The notes under the pieces were generated by a model that saw only the letters and a program-made list of their open reading frames with translations, was not told the DNA's origin and did no database searches. A program made the translations under genes and the position numbers. This document shows, piece after piece, positions 58,241-64,000 of a DNA stretch of 64,000 nucleotides (position 1 is its first letter; the number at the start of each line of letters is the position of its first letter). Where the stretch lies: assembly GCA_940671915.1 (NCBI GenBank), contig CALNVZ010003433.1, forward strand, positions 52,626,882 to 52,690,881, in the 5' to 3' direction. The DNA is from Paracentrotus lividus. Lineage: Eukaryota > Echinodermata > Echinoidea > Camarodonta > Echinidae.

Positions 58241-60465
58241 CTAAACATGATGGTGGTCCAAAAGTGCAAAATGACCTTTTTGGATGAGTGCCTCACAAAT
58301 GGTCTCGGCATCGAGAGATTTGAGAGGTGGCAACAAATGACGAAGCGAGTAATTTCGTCACATATAACCATCAGATGTTTAAATCCAGTGGATGAGGTTG
58401 GCATTGTCTTGAAGTCTAGGCTAATGCGGTCAAATGGTCTGTATGAGTCGGGGATGCGAGTGTGGAATGGTCTAAGTTTGTCTGGTTTGCCTTTGAACTG
58501 TTGGCAACGCATACAGGCCTTGACATAATTGTTGATTCTATCGAACATGTTAGGCATGTAAAAGTTCCGTCTTATAGTCAAGTAAGTTCGCTGCGTCCCT
58601 TGATGGTTGCTAAGCAACGTGTCATGGTGCTGTGAAATGATCATGTCAGTCAAGGTCTCGGGGATAGCAAGTTGTAACCTAAAGTCATCGTTCTTGGTGA
58701 AGAAGAGTCTGAAAAGTACACCATCACAGAGAATATATTCCTCTGCTTTCACCTTTACTGTCTTTGCAGCTTTCTTGTCACTAGGTAGTATGTCATGAGC
58801 AAGAAAGTCGTAGACAGGTTTGAAGAAAGGTGAGGTTTCTTGTTCTGTCTTGAGTTTTCTAATGTCGACAGGTAGATTGTAGTCCCTAATTATCTTACGT
58901 TTAATCAAGTCAGTAATCCTATCTAGTTCGCGTTGTTTTGGTATGTGTCTAGCTTCTATTTTGTTTACGTTTGAGGTCAGTGGTTGAGGAGGAGTGTAGA
59001 GGTCAGGAGGTACTTCCCGATAACGGTCATTAGAGGTGTCCTTAAATCTGTCAACTAGTCTGGGTTCTGTCTGGGTAACAGGTGTCCTGTGTCTTGGAGT
59101 TTCATTCATGTTCTGAGGAGGTAAGGGATGATGGTGGAAAGGGGGGCATGGAGTGGGTGTGTCTTGTCTCATATCTGGTCTGTGATTCGCTGTTTGAGCA
59201 GTGGTAGTGGGTCTCAATGAGGAAGCACGTGTCTGTTCAGCTGAGCGTGGTGGATGGGATCCATTGTTTAGGGGGGTCTGTTCACACTTGTCAGGTTTCT
59301 TGGGATAGATGTCAGGAATGGGAATACCCATTTTCTTAGCATAGGCTCGGGTGACTATGCGGTCAGTTTGTTGGGCTGGGTTTAAGGTGTTCATGTCAAT
59401 CAAGTCAGTCTCATCGAACAAACAATAGGCTATTGGTATTACTTTATCTATTTCTGATTCGTTTTCAATTGGTGCTCTTGAAAGAAAGTCTGCCAAAACT
59501 AAGTCAGTCCCCTTTATGTATCCTATTTTGAAAGAGTATTGTGAGAGCTTAAGAATTAACTTCTCTAATCTAGTCGTGCATGGGGCTTCCTTGGATTTTA
59601 GAATTTGTACAATGGAACTATGGTCCACAAATGCATTGAATTCACATCCTTTAAGCAAATGCTTGAAGGCTGTGATGTTGATTAACAAACCAAACAATTC
59701 TAGTTCTGTGACACTATAATTTCTACATGCATCTGGGAGTACTTTTGAGTAATAGCCGATGATCTGTTCTGTTCCGTTATTTATTTGGGTCAAGTAGGAG
59801 CCAGTTGCAATCCGAGATGTGTCACTGTATAGTGAAAAACGTCCTGTAGATTGGGGCATGTGTAAGATGGGTGGGCTAGTCATGAGTTCTCTAACTTTGT
59901 TAAAGGCAGTCTCGTGTTCGTCAGTCCAAAGAAATTTATTTTTCTTTTTGGTCAGTTGGTGTAGGGGCTTCAAGATAGTCTGTGTGTTTGGGAAAAATCC
60001 AGCTACGTAATTTACTGCTCCAACAAATCGTCTGACTTGTTTGGGGGTTTTGGGTCTAGCAAGTTGTGCGATAGCCTTGCATCTGTCTGTCATTGGTGTG
60101 AAGCATGCTTGTCCCTGAGGGGTTATTAAGATTCTGTGTCCCATGTACTCTACGTCATTCCTAAAGAGTTTACACTTTTTAGGGCTCACTTTCAGTCCAT
60201 TCTTGGATAGTGCTTGTAATACGTCAGTCAAATGGGTCTTGTGGGAGGCTTTGTCAGGGCTGAAAAGGATGATGTCATCATGATGGGCAATACAAAAGTT
60301 CCTAGAATTGGGTATGGTTGCTAAGATGTCATCAATCTTTGCCTGGAAAATGGCAGGAGAAACATTAAGTCCTTGTGCTAGTCGTTTGTAGTAGTAATGT
60401 TTTCCTCCGTGGTATGAGGCTAGTCCTGTGTATTTTTGAGCGGATTTTGAGAGAGAGGGATACAA
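58237..60465 (-). pseudogene. Gypsy pol: reverse transcriptase end, RNase H, integrase start
   Basis: A 742-codon frame. It begins in the RT palm (RLAQGLNVSPAIFQ) and has the catalytic segment as HHDDIILFS, with His where Tyr is usual. Then VEYMGHRI and the connection region (KPLHQLTKKKNKFLWTDEHE). RNase H shows LYSDTS, TELELFGLL, FVDHSSI and LADFLSRAP. A proline-rich linker of about 200 residues follows. Integrase starts with the H2C2 zinc finger (HHDTLLSNHQGT, CMRCQQ) and the first catalytic Asp in ISLDFKT. It breaks at about 58300 before the second Asp. Upstream it joins the previous frame by a shift near 60440. Confidence 0.85.
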
Positions 60466-61946
60466 TGGAATGCAGATTTCAAGTCAATTACACTTAGTAT
60501 TTTTGTGTTTGCATTTCCGATGCGTTTAAGGGTCTCTGAAAAGAGGGGGAAAGGGTGATTTCTTCTTTTAATACGAGAGTTGAGGAATCGAAAGTCAGTT
60601 ACAACTCTTTTCTCGGAAGTGTTTTTCTTTGATAAGAGGAGTACGGGAGAGGTGTGTGATTGGTGGCCTACTTCTAATATCCCTAATTTAACTAGTTTGC
60701 TAAGTTCTTTCTCGATGGTGATTTTGTCAGCTTCAGTGGCAAAGTATGGTCGAATGAAGAATGGCTCGTAATTAGTCAGTTCAATGTCGACTTCAAAGTC
60801 AGGGCAACTAGAAATTTCGCCATACAAAGAAAAGGCATCTCTGTTTCTCTTTAGCATGTCAGTGATCTCTTTTTGTTCTTGGGGGGAAAGTGTGCTGTTA
60901 GTCAAATCGATATGTTTACGAATTATCTCGTCCTCTGTCATGTTAACTAGAGGGTCACTGGGGTCAAGGTGGGGGTATGTTGCAAGATTGTTCAGTCTGA
61001 CTGAGTTTTGAACATGATGTTGTCTGGTGTAGAGATTGTCTTTGGGGTTTAAAGTCATGTTTAAGCAGTCCATGGGGAGGTCTTGTGTTACATTAACAAG
61101 TTTAGTTGTATCTAGAAAGGCAATGGGTCTGCCCTTGGTGAATGTTACAGGTTTGTCAGTCACATTTGTTATAAGAACCTGGGTTCGTCCTTTATGTAAG
61201 GTAACGATGCTTGTAGTGGGGCAATGTCGGGACAAGTACTTGTTGGCGGTAATTACAATGTCAGAGTTACGAATGTGAGGTGGGGTCTTACCTTGTAAGG
61301 TCAGGAATTGTGAGGTGCCTGGTTTGACCGTCACTGTGTTGGGAGGGGCAAAGGAGATGTGTTTGGATTTGATTCTGAATCTATTATTTCTGAAGTGAAG
61401 GGTTCCATCCAAATCAGAAAGTGTGTTGGTTCCTAAAATCAGATCTATACCAACAAGACTGCTTGCAATGAGGGCAGTAATTTCAAATTTGTGGCCTTGG
61501 ATTAACAAATTGAACTCGATTGCTTGGTCCGACACCAAAGATTGTCCGTTGCCTAACTTAAATCGAATTGGGTTGACTTTAATTGGTTTGAGTGTAGAAA
61601 GGTAGGGGGAAGATTTTACAGATTTCTCAGAAATGATAGATTTAGAGGCACCACTGTCAAAGAGTACAAGTACAGTTTTCCTATCTGGTAGTCGTCCTTT
61701 TGTGAAATTTCTGTCAGTCAGTTGTAAGTCAACTTCTTCGATACCTAAATAAGTAGAAGTCATGTCATTGTCTGGTGTAGGTGTGGATTTACATTGAAAT
61801 CGGGAAGGAGCACAATGAGCGCTATTGGCAACTTCCCTCCTTAAAAATCCTGGGGTTGTTTCTGGTGTTGGTATTGTGGGGCAGGGGGTTGTTGTTGTTG
61901 TTGTTGTTGTTGGTAGTGGTACTGGTAGTGCTGTGGTGGGTACCAT
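60420..61946 (-). pseudogene. Gypsy pol: protease and reverse transcriptase start
   Basis: Minus-strand frame, -1 relative to gag and overlapping its tail. It carries the aspartic protease motif LFDSGASKSIIS (around residues 70-85), a second protease strand IDLILGTNTLSDLDG, then the RT fingers with LVKLGILEVGHQSHTSPVLL, KRVVTDFRFLN and SVIDLKSAFHCIPLS. It stops at 60420 through a frameshift in the RT palm. The aspartate of IDLKSAF is the first catalytic Asp. Confidence 0.85.
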
Positions 61947-63019
61947 GGTCCTGTTGGTTGTTGTTGGTGGTGGTGGGGAAAGTCGTTATATGTAGGGGCA
62001 TTGTGTCTATATTGTGGAGGGGATGGTTGTTGTGTCAAGTCTCTCAATCTCTTTCGGCATTCCCGCTAAACGTGACCAGGAATGCGACAGTAGTCGCAAG
62101 TCAGTCGTGGTCGAAATTGTGGTTGTGATTGATTCCGTCCGCGCGTATTGTCACTACGGTACGGGCTTCTAGGACGTCTGTCAAGACTGTCGTCACGACG
62201 TCTGTCTCGACTTTGGTCTCGTCGGTCACGACTCCGATCTTGTCGGCGATCGAAGCTGGGGGTGCAACTAGTACTGTTTTGTCGGGGTGTCGGTGGTCGT
62301 CGATATTGGTCTCGTCCGCGATCGTTATTTGTTATGTTGGTCATTTTCAGTGAGTTGATTTGCTCTCTGAGCTCGTCAATCTCTGACTGGGCAGAGAAAG
62401 TAAGTTCTTTTGTTACTGTCGAACCTCGACGCAAATCGAGGAATAACTGCGCCTTTGTAGCAATTTGGTCAGTAGTCAGGTCGGTTGCCGAGGCCGACAT
62501 CAGTATGGCAGATCGACAATCGTCAGGTAATGTGTCTAAAAGTCTATGTTTTATTTGGGTTTCCCCGTAGTCTATGTGTGATGCAGTTTGGCGAAGTCTT
62601 TGGAGGTACGCCTCAGCACTTTCTCCGTCGGTCATCGTCATCGTATTAAAGTCGCGCACGTGGCTATATGAAGATTTAGCTGGGCTAAATCGTCGTATAA
62701 AACATTTTTGTAATTCTTCGTAAGAAGTGAAGTGCAGTCCGTCTATCCAGAGTCGCGCTTGTCCTTGTAAGGTTCGTCGGAATGTCTTAAGTATAGTCTG
62801 AAATTGGTCCCTATCATTTTTGTCAAAGTCATGGGCTTCGAGATAGTCGTCAAAACTTAGAAAATGGGCTGTGGATTCGTCCCTACTTAGTTTGTCGCCC
62901 GAAAAGCGGGATGGGAGGAAGTCGGTCTGTCGGAGGGTGTTTCGGGTTATCGGCTGGGCTTGTGAAAGAGAAGCAGTAGTGCTTTGTCGAGATGGAGTAG
63001 GGGTTCGGGGAGGAGTCAT
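61841..63019 (-). pseudogene. Gypsy gag with zinc knuckle interrupted by TAG
   Basis: It starts at ATG 63019 (MTPPRTPTPSRQST). The capsid-like region has FLPSRFSGDKLS, QARLWIDGLHFTSYEEL, FIRRFSPAKSS and YLQRLRQTASHI, typical Gypsy gag. An Arg/Asp-rich tail follows, then a zinc knuckle CDYCRIPGHV that is cut by TAG (62068-62066) before REC. After the TAG the same frame continues through a Gln/Pro-rich stretch encoded partly by a CAA run (61880-61912) to a stop at 61841. The TAG may be a point mutation, an error, or a readthrough site. Confidence 0.85.
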
Positions 63020-63906
63020 GGTTGTAGAATTATATTAAACTGAGACAATGTAAAAACAAAAGATACCAAGATTTTGAAAATCCTAAACTATTGTAATGTA
63101 TATACTAATAGGTAATTGTAAACAGTGCAAAATTAAGAAGATATGAATTTGTTATATTTCTTTCGTTCACACTCACTCTCATTCACCAGTGGAATGTTAA
63201 AAGAATGGTTTCACTTACCGAACAGCAATGAATGGCTCCAAATTTAAAGGCACATAAAATAGAGGGATGACGATTAAATTCTTATGAGAAGGGGCTAGAA
63301 TTAATTAAGGCAATAAAGAGTCAAAGTCAATTATTCAGTCACTTCAAGTTCTTAGAGCTCCGATTTAATATTGTCAAGAGAAGGTAAAGTGAGATTCAGT
63401 TCGGAGAAAGCCAGGGTGATGGTGACGAAAATACAGAATGATGACGATGGAGACTGTGATGTAGATGACGATGGTGATAATGATGTAAACAGCGACGAAG
63501 ACAGCGATGGAGTCAGCAATGATGACGACAACGATGATGAAAAAGTTGATGAAGATGGGGCCAGAGAAGACGTAAAGGCACAATGAAAGTCAGGATCAGT
63601 TCGAAAATGAAATATAGCGGGAATAGGGTTGATTGTTGATGAAGAAATGATGGTCACGAATATGAATATGATGGTCACGAATATGAAGTTTACGAAGATG
63701 TCGAAGCTCAAAGACAAATAAAGTTGTCGTCATGGAACATCATCGTGAGAAGTTGTGGGAAATAGTTGAAGCTGAACTGAAAAGTTATAACATAAGGACG
63801 ATGGCATTGTCGACGATGTACCAAAAACAGTTTTAAATCTCAAAACTCATTCTGATGGTAAATGAGTTGTCCAGCAAATAACAAAATCTATACCTTCAAA
63901 AGGAAA
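63020..63906 (-). other. Retrotransposon 5' leader
   Basis: Untranslated leader between primer-binding site and gag, with a GATGACGAT-rich microsatellite at about 63425-63560. Open frames over that stretch are repeat artefacts. Confidence 0.6.
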
Positions 63907-63922
63907 CCGAGGTTCTCCACCA
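63907..63922 (-). promoter_or_regulatory. Primer-binding site
   Basis: Minus strand TGGTGGAGAACCTCGG begins directly after the 5' LTR end. It starts with TGG, as needed to pair with a tRNA 3' CCA. I did not identify the tRNA. Confidence 0.7.
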
Positions 63923-64000
63923 TGTCGTGTTGGGATCGTTAATAATATTTAGTAATTAGAAGAGTCGATGAAATGAAGCGAAGAGGTACAAGTTCATACA
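63923..64000 (-). repeat. 5' LTR of the Gypsy-type element (cut by window end)
   Basis: 78 bases identical to the start of the 53732-54330 LTR. The remaining roughly 520 bases lie outside the window. Confidence 0.95.

Noticed and set aside
63352..63717. Ser/Thr/Phe-rich and Asp-rich frames near the window end
   Set aside because: Trinucleotide microsatellite within the retrotransposon leader.

Overview
The window looks like nuclear DNA of a marine deuterostome, most likely an echinoderm and probably a sea urchin. This is inferred from intron-rich genes with GT/AG borders, huge arrays of 33-residue ankyrin units, ZU5/UPA/Death modules, frequent TAGGCCTA-type words, microsatellites and dense transposon debris. 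No bacterial signal is present. No database search was possible.

Host genes. Almost all host coding sequence is on the minus strand. Gene A (46326 down to 10470) can be read as 14 exons whose GT/AG borders and phases all agree: a giant ankyrin-repeat exon, further ankyrin exons, a ZU5-like domain, a UPA domain, a Death domain and a very basic C-terminal tail. A TATA box and two inverted CCAAT boxes lie upstream, and an AATAAA signal lies 167 bases after the stop. Gene B (10063 down to about 7134) follows directly on the same strand. It encodes a ZU5-UPA protein whose ZU5 end carries an HFS tripeptide, the sequence at which PIDD1/UNC5CL-type ZU5-UPA modules cut themselves. A and B share the exon border at the start of the UPA region, suggesting relatedness, and look like innate-immune or apoptosis adaptors.

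Mobile DNA. From 53.7 kb to the window end lies a minus-strand Ty3/Gypsy-type LTR retrotransposon (3' LTR 53732-54330, pol 57.6-61.9 kb, gag to 63019, primer-binding site by 63922, start of the 5' LTR at 63923). A CR1/Rex-like non-LTR element lies at about 19.65-24.15 kb on the minus strand. A piece of an RTE-type element lies at 27.05-27.34 kb. Tc1-like ends, a PIF/Harbinger-like MITE and several fold-back elements fill introns and flanks. A recurrent theme is elements whose terminal motif is repeated many times inside them: GAAGGTTCG, GCAGGTAATATGGGC, CACACTGTG, GACGTCAT, AACGTTTT, ACAATTACCCC and TGTCCGTCCGTGACA.

RNA. A 70-base tRNA-like gene with UCA anticodon sits at 808-877 (minus). A degenerate tRNA-like sequence lies near 47.39 kb.

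Assembly quality. Several stretches (about 19.85-22.1, 25.2-25.9, 37.0-37.95, 39.2-43.7 and 44.34-44.70 kb) are indel-rich copies of clean sequence, and a 25-N gap sits at 39172-39196. They look like unpolished long-read gap filling, so the ankyrin-repeat number, some frameshifts and one roughly 4.6-kb duplication should not be taken as biology without checking.
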